A stretch of DNA of 64,000 nt from Blastocystis sp. Blastoise (GCA_039096225.1 JBBPEB010000032.1:248001-312000), one strand, 5' to 3'; positions 1 to 18,659 are shown, numbered from the stretch's first letter. Made by a program: numbers and translations. The notes: generated from the letters alone by a model not told the origin.

Positions 1-1
1 T

Positions 2-430
2 CATTATCAAGAAACAGATCTTGAAGGTGCTGCTAAAGCATTTCAAAAAGCATTTTCAGCAGCTCCTTGGAGTGAAGAATGGCCTGATTTGAAATATGTT
101 GAACGATACCTACATCAGTATGTTGAAGAACCTAGATTTCTCGGATACATTGGTATCTATAAAGGTCAAGTTATATGTGGATGCTTTGCTACTATTCATT
201 TATGGCCTACTGGAGATGAATGTATTATTCAAGAGCTTTTTGTAGATCCTTCGTTTCATAGTCAAGGTTTTGGATCTAAATTTATCACTTACATTAAAGA
301 AGAGGTTAAGAAAACTGGAATTAATTGTATTAATTTATTAACAAAGCGTGGTTTCCCTGCTGAATTCTTCTATCAAAAGAATGGCTTTTCTGATTTCGAT
401 CCTTGGATTTATGTTCGTTCTGAATTCTAA
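2..430 (+). CDS. GNAT-family N-acetyltransferase, 5' partial
   Basis: The reading frame is open from the left edge (frame starting at base 2) to a TAA at 428-430, so the N-terminus lies outside the window; no in-frame ATG is needed at the TTG near base 89. The visible 142 residues look like the C-terminal three quarters of a GNAT fold. The acetyl-CoA pyrophosphate loop (motif A) is seen as SQGFGSKF after a beta strand reading IIQELFVDP, and a C-terminal NGF follows, as is usual in GNATs. The same order of motifs is found in the next gene (1185-1652), which is a paralogue, so this looks like a tandem duplication. The acceptor substrate cannot be inferred. No intron is seen in the visible part. 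Confidence 0.8.
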   Translation, partial: HYQETDLEGAAKAFQKAFSAAPWSEEWPDLKYVERYLHQYVEEPRFLGYIGIYKGQVICGCFATIHLWPTGDECIIQELFVDPSFHSQGFGSKFITYIKEEVKKTGINCINLLTKRGFPAEFFYQKNGFSDFDPWIYVRSEF

Positions 431-1184
431 GTTCGTAAACTATTGATTATAATGTTATATTTATGTAACTCTTCTCAATTAGTTTTGTTTCAGTATTTAA
501 AATGAAAAGTTATTTTATTTTCATATTCAATACCTGCGAAAAGAATCAATTAGTCTATCTAATGAAAACAAATCTAATCTAACATACGTAATCATTCGTA
601 TGCTTATAATGTGATCAAGTCTCTTGAAATATATCTCTTCAGGTATATATTGTTTTAGGTAGAACGTCATTAGTATGACAGTATATTATTTTGTATATAT
701 AGATCCTCAAATATTAAAACACAATATCTTTGGAAGAAAAGACGTTTTTAGTAAATAAAACACTAGTTTCGGTTTTTTCCTTGATAAATAAAAAGGTTTC
801 TCTGTAGAACTGGGTGCTTTTTTTATAGGAATTTTTCAAGTCGCCTCAAATTCGTCTTCTTTATCCAATCAAAGAATAATAAAGTATATCATCTACTAAA
901 GCAGTTGATATTTATTCGTTGTATTTGAAGAAATGAAAATGACGCAGGTTGACATGACTATCAAAGCGGAAATATCGATGCGACTCTACTAGTGTCTTCT
1001 ATTGAATATCCATTCAATATATACAGTCAAATTTCTTCAATAATGACGCAGTTTCTCCATTGAACAGAAAGAGGAGTCAACTAAAAACATTAATAAAAAA
1101 GGATCTTTCATATATTTTATTTATACTGTTTTTCAGTTATTTCAATTATTTCTATTAAAAAAATTATTTCTAAATTAAAGAATC
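431..1184. other. Intergenic region between the two GNAT genes
   Basis: I see no gene here. The stretch is AT-rich but has a less AT-rich patch at about 930-1080 that contains the octamer TGACGCAG twice (940-947 and 1044-1051). The two copies lie about 100 bp apart and 130-250 bp upstream of the second GNAT start, so they are candidate bZIP-type promoter elements. This is inference only. Confidence 0.4.
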
Positions 1185-1652
1185 ATGTTCGGTCTTATTA
1201 ATTATGAAGAAGTCCATTATAGAGAAATGAAAATGAGTGATGTTCAATATGCTTGTGATCCATATGTTGAAGCATTTGATCAGGAACCATGGTGCGAAGG
1301 ATGGGAAGGTACAAAAGGTCCTCAAGCTTTTATGAGCTCTCTTATGTTTATTCCTCGCTTTCTTGGATATGTATGTACATACGAAGATAGACCTATTGGA
1401 TGGTGTTTCGGTTGGATATTCGAATTGGGAAAGACAAGTGTATATCATGTTGAACTATTCTTCCTTGCTCCTGAAACAAGAGGAGGTGGTATTGGTTCTA
1501 AATTCATGAATTATATTAAAAGAATGTCGAAGAAAGATGGAGCTGATGAAATATCATTATGGACGCGACGATCTTGTCCATGCTTCCGTTTTTATCTACG
1601 TAATGAATTTACTGCTTCCGAAGATTGGGTCGAATGCTCTTGTAAATTGTAA
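1185..1652 (+). CDS. GNAT-family N-acetyltransferase
   Basis: A single-exon gene of 155 codons starting at an ATG preceded by an A-rich leader and ending in TAA. The acetyl-CoA-binding motif A reads TRGGGIGSKF at about residues 101-110, after a strand with LFFLAPE, and the C-terminal part has FYLRNEF, matching the usual YxxxGF region of GNATs. It shares motif order with the partial gene just upstream, including GSKF, so the two are tandem paralogues. This copy has extra cysteines (RRSCPCF). GNATs transfer an acetyl group from acetyl-CoA to an amine; the substrate cannot be told from sequence. Confidence 0.85.
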   Translation: MFGLINYEEVHYREMKMSDVQYACDPYVEAFDQEPWCEGWEGTKGPQAFMSSLMFIPRFLGYVCTYEDRPIGWCFGWIFELGKTSVYHVELFFLAPETRGGGIGSKFMNYIKRMSKKDGADEISLWTRRSCPCFRFYLRNEFTASEDWVECSCKL

Positions 1653-1939
1653 TTTTAGCAATATTTGTATTTTATTATTGATTCCTATATTATAATATCC
1701 TCACCTATTTTCTCTTTTGTTTGCTTATTTCTTTGATTAAAGCTCATTTAAAATTTATTTTGCTTTTTTCTTATTATTATTTTGTTTCAATATTAAAGAT
1801 TTATATTACTGGTATTCAAACTTAGTAATAAATATCTTGATGCTTGCTTTTCTCTGTAATTGTTTATTCCGCCTTATAAATTGTTATTCATTATAATTTG
1901 CTGTCATTAAATCTAGTTTTTTGTTTTATTTTTAAAGAT

Positions 1940-3091
1940 ATGGGCATCTCAGACATAGAAATAATTTGTATATGTCCATTTTTGGATGTAGATAATATTA
2001 AAATACATTTCTCTTCAAGATTTAATTCATTTCCTTTGACTGATCAAGAATTGAAACAAAAAATTGAAGATACATGGAATGACGCCTTAGAAAAGAATCC
2101 AAGAATATGGAATCAATCCAAGTTTCGTTATCATTCCGTAAATTACAATGAAAATGAGCGTAGATGCATTCTAAATCTTGGTTTCACTGATTATAAGTCT
2201 TTCATAACTACAAACAATAGTGATTTACATGATAATTTGTTTGAAAGAGGTCTTTCAGATTGGAGTATACTTTGATTTTTATTTTTTCTATTGAATATAG
2301 ATGATGGAGATGCATATATTGGCAACCCTATGGGAAATCAAGCATGTATTTGTACCAGTGATCATTACATGGTTCTTATTCAAAGAAGTCAGTTTGTTTC
2401 AGAATCAAAAGGTCGTGCAGCTGGACCAGGTGGACATCCTGAACCAGAAGTATATTTATTAATTAGTATAGTGATTATTTCTTCGATTATTATAGTATTT
2501 ATCTCTTAAAGAAGCCCCGAAAGAAGAAGATGCGTCTATTAATAATGTTATAGCTATAGAACTGTATAAATCGATATTAAAGGAAATATATGAAGAAACC
2601 AGTATTCCTATTTCTTCTGTTTATATAAATAAATTGATTGGATTTATGAGGTATGCTTTATATTACTTATATATATATATATTGATTATTAATGTATATA
2701 TTAACATTTATAAAATATTAACTATTAATATATATTTATATATATATAGAAATAAAGTAACAGGAGGCCGTCAAGGAATGCTTTTCTTCTGTAAAACAAC
2801 ACTTTCAAAAGAACAAGTATTAGAAGAATATAGAAAAGGTGTTCAAGATCAATATGAATCGATTAACTTAGTATTTATTCCTCTTATGGATATTCTTAAT
2901 AAAGTATATATCCATATATATTATATATCATTCTATTTATTGTATACCTATATATACATATTCTACTATTTTATTTCTTTTGTTAGAAATTACCTGTATT
3001 ATTATATTCACCAGAATCAGAAGCTATTTTTGTTTGTCTCCAACAGTTATATATGAATAATAAACAACAAACAGAAGCTATATGCTTATAA
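1940..3091 (+). CDS. NUDT22: NUDT22-like Nudix hydrolase (UDP-sugar diphosphatase type)
   Basis: Five exons: 1940-2264, 2301-2449, 2496-2650, 2750-2903 and 2987-3091, giving 295 residues (human NUDT22 has about 303). All four introns are GT-AG and 36-99 nt long. The joined protein follows NUDT22 along its length: a KFRYHS block, GLTDYK-like GFTDYK, then SDWNDGDAYIGNPMG, PGGHPEPE and a Nudix helix reading ILKEIYEETSIP. As in NUDT22, the Nudix box is irregular, with a long spacer between the GG and the helix. NUDT22 is known to split UDP-glucose and UDP-galactose into UMP and sugar-1-phosphate, so a role in nucleotide-sugar turnover is likely. The frame across each splice was chosen because it restores this similarity. 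The start at 1940 gives the family N-terminus. Confidence 0.85.
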
Positions 3092-3449
3092 ACATTTTCT
3101 TATATTAGTTTATTATTTATTTCTTGTTTATTTTATTATGCGAATGATTCTTAAAGAAAGTCTGCTATAATAAGAATATAATAGATCTTATTAAACAAAT
3201 AAAAATGATGAACAAAAGAAAATTGACATGCAATGGACTTTAAAAGCAACGAACAATAAAAACAAAAATGATATAAAAGATTCAAAAGAAAAACGGATAA
3301 TTAGTTTATTAGACCAACAAATAATAAAAATATCCTTATAACTAAAAGAATAATATAAAAAAGAAATGATTTTTGCAGAGAACAGTGTATTTACAAGTAA
3401 AAGAATGAAATAATAAGATACATAAAGAGACGAAACATGTTCATAAGAA
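3092..3449. other. Convergent 3' intergenic region
   Basis: Lies between the ends of the NUDT22-like gene and the TLDc gene, which converge here. It is AT-rich with no convincing gene, only chance open frames. Confidence 0.5.
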
Positions 3450-5515
3450 TTAGAATAATCCAGAAAGAATCGAAACATAAGAGTTCTTTCGTTCTTCTCT
3501 TCCTTCAGTTTTAGATTTATTCTCAATACTCAACGCATTCTTCTCATTGGATTCAAGCGGAACACCGTACACTTCGATCTCTGTAACTGTAAATAAATTA
3601 CTATTGGACGCTTCATTTGTGTTAACGAATAAACTAGATTTTTGAGGAGTATTCACGTGACTATAGGTTTGTGCACCACAAATATTTGTTTGAACACTAT
3701 CGCAATGAGAACAAATCTTTAAATCATATCCCTCACCAAAGATAGGACCATCACGTGATGAACAGCGAATAGCATAAGACTCATTAAGAACAGGGTAAAT
3801 TGTAGGAGCAATATCATGCTCATTACTAAGAGTAAATAAAAAAGCTTTTGAATCAGACTTATAGGCTATAAAAAACAAAGATAGATAATCGTATATTATA
3901 TATAACATGTAATAGAATTTATAATAAAATAATCAATAATATAATATATCTATAATATAATAGAATCAATAATATAATATATCTATAATATAATATAATC
4001 TATAATATAATAGAATCAATAATATAATAGAATCAATAATATAATAGAATCAATAATAGAATAATCTATAATATTAACAATAATAAACAAGTAAAATATA
4101 CTTTCTTTATATGGTGATTCCCACGGGACTGACGTATATCCTCCAAAGATATTATTGACTCCATATTTTCCTTTCTGTTTAATAATTACAACTGTTTCTC
4201 CATAATTATCACAACAAGCGTGAAACTCTCTTCCTTTATAACCATCTCGACTTCCTCTATATATATATATATAGTTATAAATGTGAACAAAAAAAAAATA
4301 ATATTGTTTAACAAAAATAAATTTTATATATATATTCATGAAATTTGATATTAATCTGCTCAATAAAAGACAATATATAATATACATATTAAATAATAAC
4401 GATAATAGATAACAAATAATATACATATTAAATAATAACGATAATATATAACAAATAATATATATATATTAAAAATAATCAATAATAACTAAACATTCTA
4501 TATACCTATATAATAATTTCCATGGTTTCGATCCATCAACCATTTTCGCTAAAGCTTGTGAGGTCACGGGTGATAATATTTTTGAATCTGAAAAATGAAT
4601 CCATATATAATCTAAAATCTTATGATAATCTTCTTTAGACAACACTGTTAAATCAGCAAATAATAAATCTAAATTAAGAGCAGAATGTTTTTGAAGAGAA
4701 AGATCAATTGAACCAGACTGAATGAATTGATGAAGAATATCTACATATGTGATAGTTCTGTCATAATAAAAGGCATTCGTGAAATAATCATAGTTATGAT
4801 TCCCATCGTTTTCTTGTAACATAAAACTATCAAATGCGTTATTACGTCTTAAGTATTGCTCAATTATATCATCCTTCTTGCCATTAAAAGTAATCACAGT
4901 ATCAATTTTATTGTTATAAGGTATCACTTGATCATCAAATATATGACATCGACGACCTAATTCTTCAGGAATTGGTAAACTCAAGAATGAGAAGAAATCT
5001 AACAAATCCTTTAACTCACCATCATTGTAACTATCATAATCAATAACCTCTCCTTTAAGAAATGATACGATTTCAGGAGCAAATGTAGAATCATACTCTA
5101 TATAAAGAGAACCATCATCAATACGGACATTATCATCAATGAGTTCTGAGAAATAAGATCCCTTGAATTGATTCAATCTACTGATTTCTACAGGATAAAT
5201 GGTATTAGATCCTGAAAAAATAATGTATTCTTTCTCTTTACGATCTCTTTCTTCAAAGGAACTACGAATTGTCTTTGAGATGAATGGCTGATTGTAAGAG
5301 GAAGCATTGCAACGTCGATGACGAACCACTGGTTTTAAGTAACCATCAATAGACTGATTTAAAGTTTTACAAAGTAACTCAGATTGATCTAAACCTACTT
5401 GAAGAGCAGAAATAAATAAATTAGATATGTTTTTAAGAGAAGTGCGGTAATGTTCTATTGAATTTTGAATATCAATTAATGAACTATTACTTAATTCACA
5501 ATTATTATTAACCAT
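3450..5515 (-). CDS. BTB-like and TLDc domain protein
   Basis: Three exons (5515-4506, 4256-4102, 3865-3450; introns 249 and 236 nt, both GT-AG) encode 526 residues. The N-terminal 60 residues are probably helical. Residues about 95-185 resemble a BTB/KCTD fold (IIFSGSNTIYPVEIS, then FKGSYFSELID and a SFLKGEVID block). After a middle region, residues about 318-490 form a TLDc domain: LLYRGSRDGYKGREFH, then NIFGGYTSVPWES, SKAFLFTLSN and GPIFGEGYDLKI. The domain signature is only complete after splicing, which supports the junctions. TLDc proteins are linked to oxidative stress and to V-ATPase regulation in animals and yeast; BTB domains mediate oligomerisation or ubiquitin-ligase binding. The precise role here is unknown. 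BTB plus TLDc pairings are common in amoeboid protists. Confidence 0.8.
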
Positions 5516-5881
5516 ATTACTTTCTATATAAAATTTTGTAATATTAAATAAACTTTTGAGTAAAACTAAGAAAATATTCTTAAAAAACGAGTAAGAAAAC
5601 AGAACACTTTTTCAGTCTGAAATGAAAGGACACTGAATATATTGTTTTAGTACTTGTGTGTTCTCTTTATATACTTTCTTTAGTAGTTACATAAATATTC
5701 AAATTAAAAAGGGGATGTTCTGTATATAAAGAATAGATTCTATTTATTTTATGATGAACATGTTAGTTTTTTATATAAAATAATAATCTCAGAACAAACA
5801 AGAGTTTATGTCATTTATTGATAATGAATATGTGAATCTAAGAGGTACTCGAGACATTTTGAATAAATAAAGAAACAATAA
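5516..5881. other. Intergenic region upstream of the TLDc gene
   Basis: Between the stop of the M1 peptidase gene and the start of the TLDc gene, both on the minus strand. It should hold the 3' end of the first and the promoter of the second. I see no specific element. Confidence 0.4.
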
Positions 5882-9159
<3,278 letters not shown>

Positions 9160-9623
9160 AGTTTACGATGCAAAAAAAAACTTATAATTAAAAAGAAAAG
9201 TTTTGTGTTTTGAAAAAGAGAAGATTCTTTTTGTTGTCTTTTCTATTTATAGGCTTTGCAAGATATGATTGACTCTTATAGTTATCTTTACTTAGAAAAC
9301 TATTCTTCAATTGATGATAAAACTTACATTGTTACGTATATATATACTTTTGATTGACGTTATTTCTCAAGTTAAATTTATATTTATTGGTATCAAAATA
9401 ATAGAGTTGATGAGTTATATAGAAATGCAAAACAAAATGCGATATAATAATACTACCATGTGATGACTTAGAAAAGGATGACTTAAATTAATATATATTT
9501 TATTTCAAAATTATGTACGAAATATTGATTAAGATATTCTGAAGATGAAATTGGCTTAAATGAAGAAATAAGTTGATTATGGAACGAAATGCTTGCAATG
9601 ACTCTTAATTTTATAGAGAATGA
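9160..9623. other. Intergenic region upstream of the LTA4H-like gene
   Basis: Between the GT77 stop and the peptidase start, both on the minus strand. It has no clear gene. The 5' leader of the peptidase gene begins with an A-rich or T-rich tract just upstream of its ATG. Confidence 0.4.
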
Positions 9624-13265
<3,642 letters not shown>

Positions 13266-13859
13266 TGATACATCTTTATATGTTTACATTATATTATTAT
13301 CAAAAATAATGTAGTTCCAAAATATACTAACGAGTTTTTCACTAGAATTGTCCGTCAACTATATGATACAAGAATTAATTAATACATAATGAATAAATAA
13401 AAGTATGTACACATTTTTGCTGCAAAAAGAAGAAGAAAATCAAGGATGTGATCATAAGAAGGATACATTGGATTCGTGAATATCTTCGATAATGATTCTC
13501 CATTTTACTAAAACTTGAGACGAATGATAATAAAAACAAATATACTTTCAATAATCAAATTCTAAGGTTCGAAACTTATTTGATCATCTGAAAAGTGCTT
13601 AAATAGAGTCATCAGCGAAACAAATTGTGTTTTTTTCTTTTTTTTTGTTCAACAGAAAAGAATTTTGTGTTATTATTTGTTGGGATGATCCATAAATTCT
13701 TGAATAATACATGTATAAAATTATCACGATTATTATTATTATTTGTACTACATAAATATTATTCAATTCAAGAATACTTGTTGTTTAAATACTAAACTAC
13801 CGAATAAATGAATGAAAAACAGAAAAGTTTTTCAAAGTGTTTTTTTTAATCATTGAATT
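13266..13859. other. Divergent intergenic region, GT77 / cysteine protease
   Basis: The two genes start on opposite sides and are transcribed away from each other, so both promoters should lie in this 594-bp region. It contains homopolymer A and T tracts (for example about 13621-13650) but no motif I can assign. Confidence 0.4.
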
Positions 13860-14828
13860 ATGCAGATATTCTTACTTTTTCTTATTGTTATGTATTGTGA
13901 GTCATTAAACCACTCCAATTCATATTATAAAACACGATTTGATGCTTATATATCGCAATTTAATCGTGAGTATACTTCTCAAGAATCACGATATCGTTTA
14001 TATTTATTTTCTGAAAATTTAGATTTTATTGAGAAAGAAAATTTGAAGAAACATTCCTATAAATTAGGTATTACTCCTTTTATCGATCTGTCTGATGATG
14101 AATTCAAAGCTTCTAAATTTTGTGGATGCCTCATGAAACAACCTGTTCGTGAAAAACATGTAGCTTATATAAATAGGACAATACCAGAATCTGTGAATTG
14201 GGTCGAGAAGGGTGTTGTAAACGCAATAAAGGATCAAAGATCTTGTGGATCGTGTTGGGCATTCTCTGCTGTTGCTGCAATGGAAGGTATGGATGCAATT
14301 AAAAATGGGAAACTACAGTCTTTTTCAGAACAACAATTAGTTGATTGTGATATATCTTCGTTTGGATGTGCTGGTGGTTTTATGGATAATGCATTTCTTT
14401 ATGTGATTCAGAATAAGGGTATTTGTTCTGAAGAATCTTATCCTTATACAGCTAAGGATGAAGACTGTAAAGATAAGAAATGTACGTCTATAGCTACTGT
14501 TTCTGATTATGTAGATATTGAAGAGAATAATGGTGAACAACTTCTTATGGCTCTTGCCAATCAACCTGTTTCTGTTGCTATTGAGGCAGATTCCTTTGTT
14601 TTTAAGTATTATCAAAGTGGTATAATTGATGCTGAGGATTGTGGTAGTACTTTAAATCATGGTGTTGCAGCTGTTGGTTATGGAATTGAAGATGGCATAC
14701 AATATATTCTTGTAAGAAATTCTTGGGGAGAAAATTGGGGAGAACAAGGATATGTAAGATTAGCACATTATAATAAAGGAGAAGGAGTTTGTGGTATTAA
14801 TCTCTCAGCTTCTTATCCTCTTATTTAA
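13860..14828 (+). CDS. Papain-family (C1A) cysteine protease with I29 propeptide
   Basis: A single exon of 322 codons. Residues 1-15 form a short signal peptide (MQIFLLFLIVMYCES), so it enters the secretory or lysosomal route. Residues about 25-85 are an inhibitor I29 propeptide with a perfect ERFNIN pattern (E42, R46, F50, N53, I57, N61). The mature enzyme begins near PESVNW. The oxyanion Gln is 126 and the catalytic Cys is 132 in CGSCWAF; His267 lies in LNHGVAAVGYG and Asn287 in RNSWGENWG. The GCAGGFMDNAF block is also typical. It is cathepsin L/papain-like, probably for protein digestion. It is one of the few genes here without introns, which contrasts with its neighbours. Confidence 0.96.
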   Translation: MQIFLLFLIVMYCESLNHSNSYYKTRFDAYISQFNREYTSQESRYRLYLFSENLDFIEKENLKKHSYKLGITPFIDLSDDEFKASKFCGCLMKQPVREKHVAYINRTIPESVNWVEKGVVNAIKDQRSCGSCWAFSAVAAMEGMDAIKNGKLQSFSEQQLVDCDISSFGCAGGFMDNAFLYVIQNKGICSEESYPYTAKDEDCKDKKCTSIATVSDYVDIEENNGEQLLMALANQPVSVAIEADSFVFKYYQSGIIDAEDCGSTLNHGVAAVGYGIEDGIQYILVRNSWGENWGEQGYVRLAHYNKGEGVCGINLSASYPLI

Positions 14829-15160
14829 TATATCATCAAGCAATTCAGAATTTGTGTTACTTTAATATGTAGAATTTGTATTTTGTGATATTTTATATAG
14901 TTATTAGTACTCATGTAAAAGAGTTTATTATTTATTTTCTATTTAATCATTAGTTTTGTTTGTTCGTTTCCATACTCTGATCCAATTTCTTTTCATTTTT
15001 TTATTATTTTATTCTACATAAATAGTAGCATTCAATAAATACCTTTATTGATATTTAGCCATAACAAAAAACGTATATTTCCACAAATAAAAATTAAAAG
15101 AAAATGTTTGTTGATGAAATATCAAAATAATGAAAAATCGGATATAAACAAATTTTGAAA
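14829..15160. other. Intergenic region between the protease and LRR genes
   Basis: AT-rich 3' flank of the protease and 5' flank of the next gene. No feature recognised. Confidence 0.4.
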
Positions 15161-17336
15161 ATGATGCACATATATGATACAGAGGATTATGATATTCTCT
15201 GTACATCAGATTGTATAAACGATGAAGACATGATCAATTCAGTTAGTTATGTATGTCGATTATGTTGCTTTGATTTCATTTTTTGTATAGATATTACTTA
15301 AAGATCAGTTTTCAGAAAAGAATCGGCTCTGTTTGAAGATGAAATCAGTGAGGAATTCACATTTATTGTCAGCATCTTCTATTATTAATAAAGTATTTAA
15401 TGTACATTAATATTTCAAATAATTCAGGTACGTCCTCCATCATTCCATTCGATGAAAATGGTTTATGAAGAAATTTTTGGATTTCCTTTTTATTTTGAAT
15501 GTATATTTCTTAAAATATTGTAAGTTTATTAACGAAGACTCTAGATGAGATGAAGAACAATACAACTGTCGATGCTTTTTGTGAAGAATTATATTCGTTA
15601 ATACAGAAAACATCATCCATCACTTTTTCAACAAATCCATATAGTATTTTTATTTTTATTTATTTATTTAACATTTACTTAATAATATTCTTATTATATA
15701 TATATAATTCTTAGTCACAGATCCTCAAGTTCATTTTAATTTATTACATGATCGAATATCTCGTTCTATATATATATTTGAAAATGATTATTCTTTAAAT
15801 CATTATTTTTTAGATAAACTTATTTTTAATCTAGAAATCTTATGTATATTATATTATAATATAATATATTATATTATATTATAAACTATTATATTATAAA
15901 CTATTATATTATATTATATTATATTATATGTTTATTATATTATTATATATTATTATATATATTATTATATATACCCATAGTCCCAGTGTCATCTCTTTTA
16001 TATCAGGCTTATATATCTTTAAAGAAAAGTATATATATATATATATATTGATAAATAACTATATATATATAGTTATTATTCACCACGATATTGAATTGCC
16101 CAACATTTCTAAAATATATATAAATAGTATATATATATAATATATTCTAATATATATATATATGTATATAGATTCTTTATCTTATATATATCAGTTTTCT
16201 AATGAGCATATGAGTTTATTACCAAATACAATATGGATATATAATAATCATAGTATATATATACTATAGTATTACTATACTTTATTTATATATATATATA
16301 GATATTAATGAGTTTTTATGTATTCATCATGATTCTAATACAAATAGTATTATTATACTTATTACTATTATATATAAATATATATATATATAGATAGCTC
16401 TAGTAATAATACAGATATTTCTGTTCACTCCCCATATATATATCTATCAAGTATATATGTAAATTATTAATATATATATATATATTTAGACTCATCAATT
16501 CCTTTCAGTCGATATCAGCAACTTTTTAGATATTCATCATTAATATGTCTTGAATTCATTAAAATTAATTGTATATCTATAATAAAAATTTTTATTCTAA
16601 GGCTTAATATATATTTATTATGTTTATTTATAATAAAAATAATATTTATTATCATTATTATATATATAGATTATCCACATATATCTGATATTCATTCACT
16701 TTTTTCCTTATTATTATCTACAATATTCCCACGATTATATAAAATTGATCTAAGCCATAATAATCTTCACGATTGTTTTTATGGTATTTATGATTTATTA
16801 CGATTCAAAACATGCCCTCTTTTACAATATATTAATTATTCACATAACCATATTTCTTCGGAAGAAGTGGATTTGTATATAACTACACTTTCTCCCGTGG
16901 TTATCCGTCATATTCTAGATATCAATTTATCTTGTATATTTTCTCATATATATATATTTATATAATCATTTCCATATATATTCTTTATTTATTTATGTTT
17001 ATTAATATTTCTACATATCTTTTATCCATTTTTATATATATATATAATTCAATTTATATATATATAATTCAATTTATATATAATATGATTCATTTCCCTC
17101 TATATATACACATTTCTCTCTAGATTGCTCTCTCTATTCCTCTGATTTATATCTAATTATCTTACATTTCTCTGCCTATAAATGGATTCAACTTCAAAAA
17201 CTAGATTTGACAGGTAATATAAATATTCTATATATTCATAGTATTCTCTTTTTCTATAGGGAACAACTTTTCTTTTGATATTATTATTTCCAATCCCGAT
17301 ATTAAATCAATATTAAACTCTATCATCTATGTTTAA
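15161..17336 (+). CDS. Leucine-rich-repeat protein, 14 exons
   Basis: Exons beginning at 15161 (MMHIYDTEDYD) and ending with TAA at 17334-17336 join through 13 GT-AG introns to about 400 residues. The C-terminal half has clear LRR units: FPRLYKIDLSHNNLHD, PLLQYINYSHNHISSE, VIRHILDINLSYCSL and IQLQKLDLTGNNFS. The N-terminal half is less regular and unrecognised. Only one LRR spans a junction in complete form before splicing; the last one (LDLTGNNFS) is restored by joining G to GGAAC across the final intron. Eleven of the 13 introns are phase 1, and many interrupt the same context (A, then intron, then AT). LRR proteins are usually binding scaffolds; no partner can be inferred. Confidence 0.75.
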
Positions 17337-17473
17337 TTGATAAATGACATTTCATTTTGTTTTTAATAATTATTTATTTATAAAAACAATTCTAAAACAT
17401 ATTTTTATAACAAAATAAGTGTGTATATATTCAAATCAAATAGTTCAAATAAACAAAGAGAAATAAAAAGATA
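17337..17473. other. Intergenic, LRR gene to tRNA
   Basis: Short AT-rich sp acer. On the minus strand it supplies the T-run just beyond the tRNA 3' end, the likely Pol III terminator. Confidence 0.5.
17460..17473 (-). terminator. Pol III T-run terminator of tRNA-Leu
   Basis: Read on the minus strand, the tRNA 3' end is followed by TATCTTTTTATTT. The run of five T residues is a standard RNA polymerase III stop. Confidence 0.6.
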
Positions 17474-17555
17474 TGCACGAAGCGGGACTCGAACCCGCGC
17501 ATGCGAACATACTACGGCCTTAACGTAGCTCCTTAGACCACTCGGACATCCGTGC
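17474..17555 (-). tRNA. tRNA-Leu(AAG)
   Basis: An 82-nt class II tRNA on the minus strand. The acceptor stem GCACGGA pairs with TTCGTGC (one G-T). The anticodon stem is CTACG/CGTAG around the loop TTAAGGC, giving anticodon AAG, which reads CUU Leu. A short variable-arm stem (ATG/CAT) and a T arm GCGGG-TTCGAGT-CCCGC follow. Boxes A and B are intact, no intron is present, and no CCA is encoded, as in eukaryotes. A TTTTT run follows within about 10 nt. Confidence 0.95.
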
Positions 17556-18659
17556 TATTGAAATTTTTGCTTTTATTATCGTATTTATAATATGTGCTAT
17601 ACGATAACATCCAATGATTTTCTTGAAATTCTTTGCAAAGCGTTTCTCGTCGATATAAACTGAGTTAGTTACTAAGAAAGTGTTTGAAATAATAAAATAT
17701 TATTTAGCTCGTTGAAATTATAAATATTTTGCTATTCCTGTTGACCTATCCAATAATCAATATTATAAATGCATCTGAATTTCAACTCACTATGCTATCT
17801 CTGATCATAAAACTATATTTGATTAACTTTTATCAGTTACAGTAAATCATATACTATAAATATAGATTCACTCTCGAAGACAATTTTAATGATTCTTATT
17901 TATATTTCTATCTACAACTTCAGAAAACACTTTTTTTCCAAAAGAAATACTTTTTAATATTAAAAAATGTAAAGAAGATATATAATTTAAGTAAATATAA
18001 GTTCTATCTTTTAGAAGCAGTGAACCATATATATAAAATTACATATACACAACAATAATGATTATTTAACTTTTGTTTAGCAATAAAAAAAAAGAGTTTT
18101 GATAATGATAATAAAAAATTATTTTAAAAGTCTGTTCATATAGAATATTTAATGTGTAATATCTTTCTGATTCTTAAATAAATAAAGAAAAGTTCTTGTT
18201 GTTCATATACTTGGAATAATCTTGATCTTAATGTTCTTACATACATTTTTATATAGACTTTGAAGTATATATTGTATAGTTCCTCAACACACACCTCGCT
18301 TGATGTCTAACATTCGTTTAGATCTCATAATGAGAGAGTAATAGCAGTTGAAAAACGACGCGAAATCCCCGCGACTATCAACATCAGTAGAAAACTGACG
18401 ATATTTTTCTAAAATAAAATGGAACACAAATAATGGATGACCAGTAATTCATCAAGAAAAAAGTGAAGACCAATAACCTTTTTAATTTCTTACCTTTGAT
18501 TTCATTTTTTATGGCTCCTTATGCATACAAAAATGCGATGTTTTTCTGACGTGAGAATAATAAAATTGGGTCAGAACAGAATATATTCATCAAAGCTTAA
18601 CATAAAGAGGAAAAAAATGTTTACAAAAAAATATTTTATTATTATAAGATTTATTTAAC
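17556..18659. other. Intergenic region, tRNA-Leu / dehydratase
   Basis: 1.1 kb with no protein gene recognised. It is AT-rich except for a patch at about 18283-18420, described separately, that could fold into several hairpins. The region should also include the promoter of the dehydratase gene. Confidence 0.4.
18283..18420. ncRNA. Candidate structured RNA or regulatory island
   Basis: A locally GC-richer patch, unusual in this spacer. It holds three short self-complementary stems: TCTCAT/ATGAGA, a two-part stem GTTGA...TCAAC enclosing CGCG-AAATCCC-CGCG, and CAGT-AGAAA-ACTG. An ACTGA (D-box-like CUGA) and TGATGT (C-box-like) occur near the ends but with no terminal stem. The strand is not certain. 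It might be a snoRNA, another small RNA or a promoter element; the evidence is weak. Confidence 0.25.

Noticed and set aside
89-91. TTG as the start of the first GNAT
   Set aside because: The frame continues upstream to the window edge with GNAT-like sequence, so the gene is simply cut.
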